The notes under the pieces: generated by a model
The model's input: the letters and a program-made list of their open reading frames with translations, nothing else
Databases searched by the model: none
What the model was told of the DNA's origin: nothing
Shown here: positions 26,128-34,545 of the stretch, in pieces
How positions within the stretch are numbered: the first letter of the stretch is position 1
Layout of the letters: the number at the start of each line of letters is the position of its first letter
Program-made: the position numbers and the translations under genes
Assembly (NCBI RefSeq): GCF_003696305.1
Contig: NZ_RFFK01000007.1
Coordinates: forward strand, 224,036-264,705
Direction of reading: 5' to 3'
Source: Pseudomonas sp. AOB-7
Lineage (GTDB): Bacteria > Pseudomonadota > Gammaproteobacteria > Pseudomonadales > Pseudomonadaceae
Length of the DNA stretch: 40,670 nucleotides

Positions 26128-27093
26128 TTACTCGGCGAACTCGAAACCATGCCTGGCCTTGGTCTGGCGGATCGCCTCCAGCACCGCCAGCAGGCAATCG
26201 TCGCGGTAGCGCTCCAGGGCATCCAGGCTGCGTTCGCCCTGCTGCTCGGCAGTGCCCTCGACCACCGCGTCGATCAGCCCCTCGGTCAGCTCCGGCGCCT
26301 CGAGGTACGTCCAGGGCAGCTTCAGCGCCGGGCCGAACTGGGCCATGAAGTGGCGCATGCCGGCCGGGCCGCCGGCCAGGGTATAGGTCAGGAAGCTGCC
26401 CATGAACGACCAGCGCAGGCCGGCGCCGAAACGGATCGCATCGTCGATCTCGCCGGTGCTCGCCACGCCATCGTTGACCAGGTGCAGCGCCTCGCGCCAC
26501 AGCGCCTCGAGCAGGCGGTCGGCGATAAAGCCCGGCACCTCCTTGCGCACATGCAGCGGGCGCATGCCCAGCGATTGGTAGACCTCGATGGCGGCCTGCA
26601 CCGCCTCCGGGGCGGTCTTCGCGCCGCCCACCACCTCCACCAGCGGCAGCAGATAGACCGGGTTGAACGGGTGGCCGACCACGCAGCGCTCGGGATGCTT
26701 GGCGTCTGCATAGAATTCGCTGGGCAGCAGGCCCGAGGTGCTGGAGCCGATCAACACATCCGTGCGCGCGGCGGCGCTGATCTTGGCGTGCAGCTCGCAC
26801 TTGAGCTCGAGGCGCTCGGGGGCGCTCTCCTGGATAAAGTCGGCATCGCGTACGCAGTCTTCGATGGTGTTCACGAAGCGCAGGCGATCCAGCGAGGCGC
26901 CGGGGGCCAGGCCCTGCTGCTGCAGCGCCGGCCAGGCATTGGCCAGGCGCGTGCGCAGCGCGGCCTCGGCGCCGGGCGCCGGGTCCCAGGCGATCACGTC
27001 GAGGCCGCGGGCCAGGGCGCGGGCGATCCAGCCGGCGCCGATAACGCCGGTGCCGAGGGCGGCGAAGGTCTTGATATGGGTAACGAAGGTCAT
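26128..27093 (-). CDS. cdhA: L-carnitine dehydrogenase
   Basis: A 321-residue member of the 3-hydroxyacyl-CoA dehydrogenase-like family that oxidises L-carnitine to 3-dehydrocarnitine with NAD+. The N-terminal Rossmann motif is GTGVIGAGW (residues 14-22), the family signatures [11 protein letters not shown] and [18 protein letters not shown] (catalytic His) follow, and the C-terminal helical domain starts at about residue 185 ([21 protein letters not shown]). GGAG is 6 bases upstream of the ATG. A REPIN begins immediately upstream of this ribosome site, between cdhC and cdhA. The identification as carnitine rather than another hydroxyacid dehydrogenase comes from the neighbours caiX, cdhC and cdhB. 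Confidence 0.93.
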   Translation of the reverse strand: MTFVTHIKTFAALGTGVIGAGWIARALARGLDVIAWDPAPGAEAALRTRLANAWPALQQQGLAPGASLDRLRFVNTIEDCVRDADFIQESAPERLELKCELHAKISAAARTDVLIGSSTSGLLPSEFYADAKHPERCVVGHPFNPVYLLPLVEVVGGAKTAPEAVQAAIEVYQSLGMRPLHVRKEVPGFIADRLLEALWREALHLVNDGVASTGEIDDAIRFGAGLRWSFMGSFLTYTLAGGPAGMRHFMAQFGPALKLPWTYLEAPELTEGLIDAVVEGTAEQQGERSLDALERYRDDCLLAVLEAIRQTKARHGFEFAE

Positions 27094-27104
27094 GGTGAAC
27101 TCCG

Positions 27105-27165
27105 GTAGCCCGGATGCGATCCGGGGCATGGCAGATGAAATTTTCCCGGATTGCCTCCGGGCTAC
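27105..27165. repeat. REPIN of the CCGGAT family between cdhC and cdhA
   Basis: Two inverted REP units: GTAGCCCGGATGCGATCCGG at the left end and its inverted partner CCCGGATTGCCTCCGGGCTAC at the right (the last 10 bases TCCGGGCTAC). The left edge adjoins the cdhA ribosome binding site. The same family is at 37774 and, more decayed, at 30331. Confidence 0.85.
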
Positions 27166-27194
27166 GGGGGATGCCCACAGGCCCTCTCCCCCGG

Positions 27195-27217
27195 CCCCTC
27201 TCCCAGTGGGAGAGGGG
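27195..27217. repeat. CCCCTCTCCC hairpin after cdhC
   Basis: A 10-bp perfect stem CCCCTCTCCC / GGGAGAGGGG with loop AGT, 10 bases after the cdhC stop. A further CCCTCTCCC stands just beyond, suggesting another repeat family with this unit. It has no T-run; it is more probably an mRNA end stabiliser than a terminator, as cdhA must be read through it. Confidence 0.6.
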
Positions 27218-27226
27218 AGAAAATCG

Positions 27227-28111
27227 TTAACGGCGCTTGAGCTTCATCTTCTCGCGGCCTTCGGCCGGGGTCAGGGCGCGGCCGCCGAGGCGTTCGATGA
27301 TCTCGATGGCGCGCTCGACCAGCTGGCCGTTGCTGGCGTGCACGCCGCGATCCAGCCAGATGTTGTCTTCCAGGCCGACCCGCACGTTGCCGCCGAGCAG
27401 CATGGCCTGAGCGACCATGGGCATCTGCATGCGGCCGATGCCGAAGCCGGCCCAGGTGATGCCCGGCGGCAGGTTGTCGGCCATGGCCTTCATGGTCGTG
27501 GTGTCGGCCGGCGCGCCCCAGGGAATGCCCAGGCACAGCTGGATCAGCGGGTCTTCCAGCAAGCCCTCCTTGAGCAGCTGCTTGGCGAACCACAGGTGGC
27601 CGGTGTCGAAGATTTCCAGCTCGGCCTTCACCCCCAGCTCGGTGATGCGTTTGGCGCCGGCACGCAGCTGCGCCGGGGTGGAGACATAGATGAAGTCGCC
27701 GTCGCCGAAATTCAGGGTGCCGCAGTCCAGGGTGCAGATCTCCGGCAGCAGTTCCTCGACATGCGCCAGACGCTCCAGCGGACCGACCAGGTCGGTGCCG
27801 GCGCCGAACTCCAGCGGCTGCTCGCCGCGGCCGATTTCCAGGTCGCCGCCCATGCCGGCGGTGAGGTTGATGATCACGTCGGTGTCGCTCTCGCGGATGC
27901 GCTCGACCACCTCGCGGTACAGCGCCACGTTGCGGCTCGGCTTGCCGGTTTGCGGATCGCGCACATGGCAGTGGGCAACGGTGGCGCCGGCCTTGGCTGC
28001 CTCGATGGCGGCGGCGGCGATTTCCTTGGGCGTGACCGGGATGGCCGGGTGCTTGCCGACGGTGTCGCCGGCGCCGGTCACCGCGCAGGTGACGATGACT
28101 TCGTAGTTCAT
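27227..28111 (-). CDS. cdhC: 3-dehydrocarnitine cleavage enzyme (BKACE family)
   Basis: A 294-residue beta-keto acid cleavage enzyme (formerly DUF849). The zinc ligands H47 and H49 (AHCHVRD) and Glu248 (VGLEDN) are at the positions typical of the family. It transfers the betaine part of 3-dehydrocarnitine to acetyl-CoA, giving betainyl-CoA and acetoacetate. The assignment to dehydrocarnitine rests on its place between caiX and cdhA. GGAG precedes the ATG by about 6 bases. Length and zinc site suggest an active enzyme. Confidence 0.93.
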   Translation of the reverse strand: MNYEVIVTCAVTGAGDTVGKHPAIPVTPKEIAAAAIEAAKAGATVAHCHVRDPQTGKPSRNVALYREVVERIRESDTDVIINLTAGMGGDLEIGRGEQPLEFGAGTDLVGPLERLAHVEELLPEICTLDCGTLNFGDGDFIYVSTPAQLRAGAKRITELGVKAELEIFDTGHLWFAKQLLKEGLLEDPLIQLCLGIPWGAPADTTTMKAMADNLPPGITWAGFGIGRMQMPMVAQAMLLGGNVRVGLEDNIWLDRGVHASNGQLVERAIEIIERLGGRALTPAEGREKMKLKRR

Positions 28112-28197
28112 GGAATCTCCATCCTTATTCGAGGCGAAAGGGTGCCGTACGCCGCCAGAGGCGCACGCACGGCAGATGATGGTTGAAGAGGGAGGCG

Positions 28198-28209
28198 GCG
28201 CCGCGGCGC
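28198..28209. other. Short GC palindrome after the caiX stop
   Basis: GCGCCGCGGCGC is a perfect 12-bp palindrome 3 bases after the caiX stop. A hairpin here could help keep caiX mRNA more abundant than the downstream enzyme mRNA, as is common for binding-protein genes. It is a small site and the claim is tentative. Confidence 0.3.
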
Positions 28210-28212
28210 GTC

Positions 28213-29151
28213 TCAGTCGAGGGCGGCCCGTACTGCCGTCACGCCGTCCTGGCCGTCGAAGGTGGTCACCCCGGCCAGCAGGCGGTCGAGGTCCTGCGGA
28301 TTGTCCTTGAGCCAGCGACGGGCCACGGCCTTGGCCTCCTCGCGGGCCATGATCGGCTCCATCAGCTCACTTTCCTGGGCGGCGCTGAAGGTCAGGTTAT
28401 GGAGCAGGCGGTCGACGTTGGGGCAGCGCTGGGCATAGTCCGGGGCGACCACGGTCCATACCGTGGCCAGGCCTTCATCGGCGCCGAACACGTCCTCGCT
28501 GCCGGTGAGGTAGGTCAGGTCCATCTTGATGTTCATCGGGTGCGGCTTCCAGCCGAAGAACACCACCGGCTTCTTGGCCTTGACCGCGCGACTGACCGCC
28601 GCGAGCATGGCCGCCTCGCTGGATTCCACCAGCTTGAAGCCGCCGAGGCCGAACTGGTTGGTGTCGATCATCTTCTGGATGGTGGTGTTGGCCCCGGTGC
28701 CCGGGTCGATACCATAGATCTTGCCGTCCAGCTGGTCACGGAACTTGGCGATGTCGGCATAGGTTCTCAGGCCCGCCTCGGCCAGGTAGGTAGGCACCGC
28801 CAGGCTGGAGATGCCGTCGCTCAGGCCCGGCTCGGCGAGCACCTTGACTTCGCCCTTGTCCTGGAACGGCTTGATGTTGTCGTCCATCAGCGGCTTCCAG
28901 TAGCCGAGGAAGAAGTCGACCTGCTTCTTGCCGATGCCGGAAAAGATGATCTGCTGCGAGGCCTGGGTCTGGGTGGTTTGATAGCCCAGGCCTTCGAGCA
29001 GGGTTGCAGCCACGGCCGTGGTGGCGACCACGTCGGTCCAGCCGACCAGACCGATACGTGCCTTCTGACAACTGGCATCTTCGGCGGCCAGCAGGGAGGA
29101 ACTGAACAAGCTCAGGGTGCAGCATGCGGCCAGCGCGGTAAGACCTTTCAT
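28213..29151 (-). CDS. caiX: Carnitine-binding periplasmic protein
   Basis: A 312-residue substrate-binding protein of the quaternary-amine OpuAC/ChoX type. It has a signal peptide (residues 1-23, ending SLLAA before EDASC). Trp residues at the positions that build aromatic cages for quaternary amines are visible: GWTD (W38), GYWKP and GWKPHP. CaiX delivers carnitine to the CbcWV core transporter in P. aeruginosa; no transporter subunits are beside it here, so it probably shares one encoded elsewhere. I chose the ATG at 29151 (GAGGAG at 7 bases) over the upstream in-frame ATG. It is the first gene of the reverse carnitine operon and diverges from cdhR. Confidence 0.92.
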   Translation of the reverse strand: MKGLTALAACCTLSLFSSSLLAAEDASCQKARIGLVGWTDVVATTAVAATLLEGLGYQTTQTQASQQIIFSGIGKKQVDFFLGYWKPLMDDNIKPFQDKGEVKVLAEPGLSDGISSLAVPTYLAEAGLRTYADIAKFRDQLDGKIYGIDPGTGANTTIQKMIDTNQFGLGGFKLVESSEAAMLAAVSRAVKAKKPVVFFGWKPHPMNIKMDLTYLTGSEDVFGADEGLATVWTVVAPDYAQRCPNVDRLLHNLTFSAAQESELMEPIMAREEAKAVARRWLKDNPQDLDRLLAGVTTFDGQDGVTAVRAALD

Positions 29152-29375
29152 CTGGGTGCTCCTCATCGTGTCACAGCGGTTTGCTTTCGTTCTTCTAGAG
29201 GCCGGTCGGCCCCCACCGTGTTGCGGGATCGATTGGTCCCGATGGAGCCACCTTACGCGCCGCTGCGCCGGAAAATTCCCACTTAGCCGACCATTGCTTG
29301 ACCTATGGCGACCTTATCTTGCGCGGCGCTGGCGCCTGGCTTCTTAATGGAGGGCACCCTACTGGCGGATTGCCC
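29152..29375. promoter_or_regulatory. caiX-cdhR divergent control region
   Basis: The 224 bases between the divergent genes must hold both promoters. I see CGGGA-8-TCCCG (29224-29241), a candidate inverted site on the caiX side, and GACC three times at 29289, 29300 and 29310, spaced by one helical turn, on the cdhR side. Either could be bound by CdhR, which is known as the activator of the carnitine genes. I cannot place -35/-10 boxes with confidence. Confidence 0.5.
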
Positions 29376-30323
29376 ATGACCCAAACCTTCGCCTTCCTGC
29401 TGCTGCCCGGTTTCTCGATGATAGGCCTGATGTCGGCCATCGAGCCGCTGCGCGTGGCCAACCGCTTTCGCGGCGAGCTGTACCGCTGGCGCCTGCTCAG
29501 CCTGGACGGCGAGGCGGTGGCGGCGAGCAACGGCATGTCGCTCAACGTCGAGGCCGGCCTGGAGTTGCCGGAAGAGGTCCAGGCGCTGTTCGTGGTCGCC
29601 GGTTTCGAGCCCCTGGCGTACTACGACAAACGCCTGGCCCATTGGCTGCAACGCCGCGAACGCGAGGTCAAGGTGCTCGGCGCCATCGACACCGGCAGCT
29701 TCGTGCTGGCCGAGGCCGGGCTGTTCGAGCAGCAGCGCCTGACCCTGCACTGGGAGGCGATCGACGCCTTCTGCGAGCGCTACCCGCAGCTGCAGGTGAC
29801 CCAGGAGCTGTTCGAGATCGATGGCCGGCGCATCACCAGCGCCGGCGGCACCAGCAGCCTCGACCTGATGCTCGGGCTGATCGGCCGCGATCACGGCGAA
29901 CCGCTGGCGGTGCAGGTCTCCGAGCAGTTCGTGCTCGGCCGCATCCGCACCCGCCAGGATCACCAGCGCATGCAGATCGCCAGCCGCTACGACCTGCACA
30001 ACAAGAAACTGGTGCGGGTGATCGGCGAGATGGAGCGCCACTGCGAGCAGCCGCTGCCCTGCGAGGAGCTGGCCGAGCAGGTCGGGGTCAGCGTGCGCCA
30101 GCTGGAGCGGCTGTTCCGCCACCACCTGCACACCACGCCTTCGGCCTTCTACCTCGGTTTGCGCCTGGACAAGGCGCGCCAGCTGCTGCGCCAGAGCGAT
30201 CTCAGCGTGCTGGAGGTGGGCCTGGCCTGCGGCTTCGACTCGGCGTCGTATTTCTCGCGCTGCTACCGCCAGCACTTCGCCGCCAGCCCCAGCCAGGATC
30301 GCCATGAGCGGCCGGTCGGCTAG
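29376..30323 (+). CDS. cdhR: Carnitine catabolism regulator CdhR (GATase1-like, AraC family)
   Basis: A 315-residue regulator with an N-terminal DJ-1/GATase1-like domain (residues 5-175; the nucleophile-elbow segment is IDTGSFVLAEAGL, with Thr where other members have Cys) and a C-terminal AraC-type double HTH (LAEQVGVSVRQLERLFRHHLHTTPSAFYLGLRLDKARQLL and VLEVGLACGFDSASYFSRCYRQHF). CdhR activates the caiX-cdh genes in response to carnitine in P. aeruginosa, and it is divergent from them here. The start MTQTFAFLLLPGFSM is preceded by GGCGGA; a longer reading frame exists but has no better site. It resembles GbdR, encoded 9 kb to the right, so two paralogous regulators frame the island. Confidence 0.92.
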   Translation: MTQTFAFLLLPGFSMIGLMSAIEPLRVANRFRGELYRWRLLSLDGEAVAASNGMSLNVEAGLELPEEVQALFVVAGFEPLAYYDKRLAHWLQRREREVKVLGAIDTGSFVLAEAGLFEQQRLTLHWEAIDAFCERYPQLQVTQELFEIDGRRITSAGGTSSLDLMLGLIGRDHGEPLAVQVSEQFVLGRIRTRQDHQRMQIASRYDLHNKKLVRVIGEMERHCEQPLPCEELAEQVGVSVRQLERLFRHHLHTTPSAFYLGLRLDKARQLLRQSDLSVLEVGLACGFDSASYFSRCYRQHFAASPSQDRHERPVG

Positions 30324-30330
30324 ACCCGAC

Positions 30331-30386
30331 GTAGACCGGATGCAATCCGGGGCCAGGCGCCGCGGATTCCCCGGATTGCATCCGGC
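30331..30386. repeat. Decayed REPIN after cdhR
   Basis: GTAG followed by ACCGGATGCAATCCGGGG, then an inverted partner CCCCGGATTGCATCCGGCC. The two units belong to the CCGGAT family; the right unit has lost the CTAC end. The remaining bases to 30551 are the upstream region of the dipeptidase gene and hold no clear promoter. Confidence 0.75.
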
Positions 30387-30551
30387 CAAGCGGTAACGGG
30401 CGGAGCGACGGCTTATCCGTTCGCGACCTCGGCTTGACGCTTTCGGCAAACCCCCAGTCGTTTTTGCACCGGGTCGCCCCGCCCCCCAGGGATAAGCTCT
30501 GTCCAAAGCACCGACGCTCCGGATCGGTCATACGCCCAGGGGACAAGCCTG

Positions 30552-31529
<978 letters not shown>

Positions 31530-31557
31530 GCGCCCCACTCGCAAACGAATACGACCC

Positions 31558-31659
31558 GTAGGGTGGATGACGCTCTTTTCATCCACCAGTCCACCGCACG
31601 GTGGCTCACCTCTGCGGTGGATGGATAAAGCGCCAGCTACGCGCCCCGATCCACCCTAC
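31558..31659. repeat. REPIN of the GGTGGAT family between the dipeptidase-like and DUF5943 genes
   Basis: Terminal inverted repeats GTAGGGTGGAT / ATCCACCCTAC enclose 102 bases with inner inverted parts (GGTGGATGAC ... TCATCCACC; TCCACCGCACGGTGG). It ends 28 bases before the next ATG. Confidence 0.85.
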
Positions 31660-31686
31660 ACCTGACTTGAAATCGGAGTTATCCAC

Positions 31687-32217
31687 ATGGCCACCCACGC
31701 CCCCGAAATGCCCATCGCCGTCGACGACGAAACCGGCGTCTGGACCACCGACGCCCTGCCGATGCTCTACGTGCCGCGGCATTTCTTCGTCAACAACCAC
31801 ATGGGCATCGAGGAAGTGCTCGGCGCCGAGAAGTACGCCGAGATCCTCTACAAGGCCGGCTACAAGTCCGCCTGGCATTGGTGCGAGAAGGAAGCCGAGT
31901 GCCACGGCATCGAGGGCGCCGCGGTGTTCGAGCACTACATGAAGCGCCTGTCGCAGCGCGGCTGGGGCCTGTTCGAAACGCAGAAGCTCGACCTGGAAAC
32001 CGGCTACGCCGAGGTCAAGCTCAAGCACTCGGCCTTCGTCTACGTGTACGGCAAGGTGAACCGCAAGGTCGACTACATGTTCACCGGCTGGTTCTCCGGC
32101 GCCATCGACCAGATCCTCGCCGCCAAGGGCAGCCCGATCCGCACCGTTACCGTGCAGGAATACAGCGGTGCCGAGGAAGGCCACGACGACGGCCTGTTCG
32201 TCACCCGGCCACTCTGA
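31687..32217 (+). CDS. DUF5943 / V4R-like protein of the dgc operon
   Basis: A 176-residue cytoplasmic protein. The N-terminal half (LPMLYVPRHFFVNNHMGIEEVLGAEKYAEILYKAGYKSAWHWCEKEA) and the C-terminal half resemble 4-vinyl-reductase (V4R) domains, small-molecule-binding folds; the zinc-type cysteines of classical V4R proteins are not present at the end (QEYSGAEEGHDDGLF). The family is annotated as DUF5943 in pseudomonads and always sits beside dgcA. The function is unknown; a role in binding a methylated amine or in assembly of DgcAB is possible. It lies between the dipeptidase-like gene and dgcA. Confidence 0.82.
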   Translation: MATHAPEMPIAVDDETGVWTTDALPMLYVPRHFFVNNHMGIEEVLGAEKYAEILYKAGYKSAWHWCEKEAECHGIEGAAVFEHYMKRLSQRGWGLFETQKLDLETGYAEVKLKHSAFVYVYGKVNRKVDYMFTGWFSGAIDQILAAKGSPIRTVTVQEYSGAEEGHDDGLFVTRPL

Positions 32218-32235
32218 GTCACCCATAAGAAATGC

Positions 32236-32276
32236 GTGGGAGAGCCGCTAGAGCGCCTCCCACACCGCTAGAGCGC
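32236..32276 (+). promoter_or_regulatory. Hairpin and 12-bp tandem repeat in the dgcA leader
   Basis: CCGCTAGAGCGC occurs at 32245-32256 and again at 32265-32276, exactly 20 bases apart, which is about two helical turns. GTGGGAG (32236-32242) and CTCCCAC (32257-32263) form a stem around the first copy. The dgcA ATG is 20 bases further. This could be a tandem site for an AraC-type protein such as GbdR, or an RNA structure that tunes dgcA translation. I cannot tell which. Confidence 0.45.
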
Positions 32277-32295
32277 TTACCGTGAGGATGCCGTA

Positions 32296-34356
32296 ATGGC
32301 CTTCGAAGCAATGTTCCAGCCGATCCAGATCGGCAAGCTGACCATCCGCAACCGCGTGCTGTCCACCGCGCACGCCGAGGTCTACGCCACCGACGGCGGC
32401 ATGACCACCGAGCGCTACGTCAAGTACTACGAAGAGAAGGCCAAGGGCGGCATCGGCCTGGCCATCTGCGGCGGTTCCTCGGTGGTGGCCATCGACAGCC
32501 CGCAGGAGTGGTGGAGCTCGGTCAACCTGTCCACCGACCGCATCATCCCGCACTTCCAGAATCTGGCCGACGCCATGCACAAGCACGGCGCCAAGATCAT
32601 GATCCAGATTACCCACATGGGTCGCCGCTCGCGCTGGGACGGCTTCAACTGGCCGACCCTGATGTCGCCCTCCGGCATCCGCGAGCCGGTGCACCGCGCC
32701 ACCTGCAAGACCATCGAGCCGGAAGAGATCTGGCGGGTGATCGGCAACTACGCCCAGGCCGCCCGTCGGGCCAAGGAAGGCGGCCTGGACGGCGTCGAGC
32801 TGTCCGCCGTGCACCAGCACATGATCGACCAGTTCTGGAGCCCGCGGGTCAACAAGCGCACCGACGAATGGGGCGGCACTTTCGAGGGCCGCATGAAGTT
32901 CGGCCTGGAGGTGCTCAAGGCGGTGCGCGCCGAGGTGGGCCCGGACTTCTGCGTCGGCATGCGTATCTGCGGCGACGAATTCCACCCGGATGGCCTGTCC
33001 CACGAGGACATGAAGCAGATCGCCGCCTACTACGACGCCACCGGCATGATCGACTTTATCGGCGTGGTGGGTTCGGGCTGCGACACCCACAACACCCTGG
33101 CCAACGTCATCCCCAATATGAGCTACCCGCCGGAGCCCTTCCTGCACCTGGCGGCCGGCATCAAGGAAGTGGTCAAGGTGCCGGTGCTGCACGCGCAGAA
33201 CATCAAGGACCCGAACCAGGCCACCCGTATCCTCGAAGGCGGCTACGTGGACATGGTCGGCATGACCCGCGCGCACATCGCCGACCCGCACCTGATCGCC
33301 AAGATCAAGATGGGCCAGGTCGACCAGATCAAGCAGTGCGTCGGCGCCAACTACTGCATCGACCGCCAGTACCAGGGCCTGGACGTGCTGTGCATCCAGA
33401 ACGCCGCGACTTCCCGTGAATACATGGGCGTGCCGCACATCATCGAGAAATCCACCGGGCCCAAGCGCAAGGTGGTGATCGTCGGTGGCGGCCCGGCCGG
33501 GATGGAAGCGGCGCGCGTCGCCGCCGAGCGCGGCCACGACGTCACCCTGTTCGAGAAGAAGGATGCCCTGGGCGGCCAGATCACCACCGCTTCCAAGGCC
33601 CCGCAGCGCGACCAGATCGCCGGCATCACCCGCTGGTACCAGCTGGAGCTGGCGCGCCTAAACGTCGACCTGCGCCTGGGCACCGCCGCCGACGTGGCGA
33701 CCATTCAGGACCTGCGCGCCGACATCATCGTGCTGGCCAACGGCGGCCATCCGTACCTGGAGCAGAACGAGCACTGGGGCGCGGCCGAAGGCCTGGTGGT
33801 GAGCAGCTGGGACGTGCTCGACGGCAAGGTGGCGCCGGGCAAGAACGTGCTGGTCTACGACACCATCTGCGAATTCACCGGCATGTCGGTGGCCGACTTC
33901 ATGGCCGACAAGGGCTCGCAGGTCGAGATCGTCACCGACGACATCAAGCCGGGCGTGGCCATGGGCGGCACCAGCTTCCCGACCTACTACCGCAGCATCT
34001 ACCCCAAGGAAGTGATCATGACCGGCGACATGATGCTGGAAAAGGTCTACCGCGAGGGCGACAAGCTGGTGGCGGTGCTGGAGAACGAATACACCGGCGC
34101 CAAGGAAGAGCGCGTGGTCGACCAGGTGGTGGTGGAGAACGGCGTGCGTCCGGACGAGTCGCTGTACTACGCGCTGAAGGAAGGCTCGCGCAACAAGGGC
34201 CAGATCGACGTCGAGGCGCTGTTCGCGATCAAGCCGCAGCCCTGCCTGGCCGAGACGGGCGACGGCTACCTGCTGTTCCGCATCGGCGACTGCGTGGCCC
34301 AGCGCAACACCCACGCGGCGATCTACGACGCGCTGCGGCTGTGCAAGGACTTTTAA
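32296..34356 (+). CDS. dgcA: Dimethylglycine demethylase subunit DgcA
   Basis: A 686-residue enzyme of the trimethylamine dehydrogenase / 2,4-dienoyl-CoA reductase family: an FMN TIM barrel (residues 1-345), an iron-sulfur segment, then an FAD/NAD-type domain with the Rossmann motif VVIVGGGPAGMEAARVAAERG at about residue 393. With DgcB it is needed for demethylation of dimethylglycine to sarcosine. The cluster segment has C348, C354 and C366, but residue 351, where the second cysteine of C-x2-C-x2-C-x11-C is expected, is Ala (codon GCC). Whether a [4Fe-4S] cluster can still form is open. GAGG is 8 bases before the ATG. Electrons probably pass to the ETF and DgcB encoded downstream. Confidence 0.93.
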   Translation: MAFEAMFQPIQIGKLTIRNRVLSTAHAEVYATDGGMTTERYVKYYEEKAKGGIGLAICGGSSVVAIDSPQEWWSSVNLSTDRIIPHFQNLADAMHKHGAKIMIQITHMGRRSRWDGFNWPTLMSPSGIREPVHRATCKTIEPEEIWRVIGNYAQAARRAKEGGLDGVELSAVHQHMIDQFWSPRVNKRTDEWGGTFEGRMKFGLEVLKAVRAEVGPDFCVGMRICGDEFHPDGLSHEDMKQIAAYYDATGMIDFIGVVGSGCDTHNTLANVIPNMSYPPEPFLHLAAGIKEVVKVPVLHAQNIKDPNQATRILEGGYVDMVGMTRAHIADPHLIAKIKMGQVDQIKQCVGANYCIDRQYQGLDVLCIQNAATSREYMGVPHIIEKSTGPKRKVVIVGGGPAGMEAARVAAERGHDVTLFEKKDALGGQITTASKAPQRDQIAGITRWYQLELARLNVDLRLGTAADVATIQDLRADIIVLANGGHPYLEQNEHWGAAEGLVVSSWDVLDGKVAPGKNVLVYDTICEFTGMSVADFMADKGSQVEIVTDDIKPGVAMGGTSFPTYYRSIYPKEVIMTGDMMLEKVYREGDKLVAVLENEYTGAKEERVVDQVVVENGVRPDESLYYALKEGSRNKGQIDVEALFAIKPQPCLAETGDGYLLFRIGDCVAQRNTHAAIYDALRLCKDF

Positions 34357-34383
34357 GCCAACGCCTTCGGTGGTTGGACGGAC

Positions 34384-34505
34384 GTAGGTTGGCGCTGAGG
34401 AACGAAGCCCAAGATCCGGTTCGCAGAACCGGCCTGCGGCATTGACCGAACACGGGGAGCGCTACGCGCTCCCCGTTGGGCTTTGCCAGCTCAGCGCCAA
34501 CCTAC
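34384..34505. repeat. REPIN of the GGTTGGCGCT family between dgcA and dgcB
   Basis: The ends GTAGGTTGGCGCTGAG and CTCAGCGCCAACCTAC are perfect 16-bp inverted repeats; inside, GAAGCCCAA and TTGGGCTT extend the symmetry. Two further hairpins (CCGGTTC-GCA-GAACCGG-like; CGGGGAGCG ... CGCTCCCCG) fill the centre. The element is 122 bases long. A reverse single unit of this family is at 2787-2818. Confidence 0.88.
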
Positions 34506-34545
34506 AGGTCGCATTGTTTTCCGGTCCCGCGAAGGAGACCACGAG

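Noticed and set aside
26128..27178. A fusion of cdhB with upstream sequence as one 538-codon gene
   Set aside because: The upstream part is the cdhA region in the wrong frame; cdhA is clear in its own frame, so cdhB begins at 26047.
30418..30551. GbdR binding site upstream of the dipeptidase-like gene
   Set aside because: GTCG and TTCGGC repeats are present, but I do not remember the GbdR consensus well enough to claim a match.
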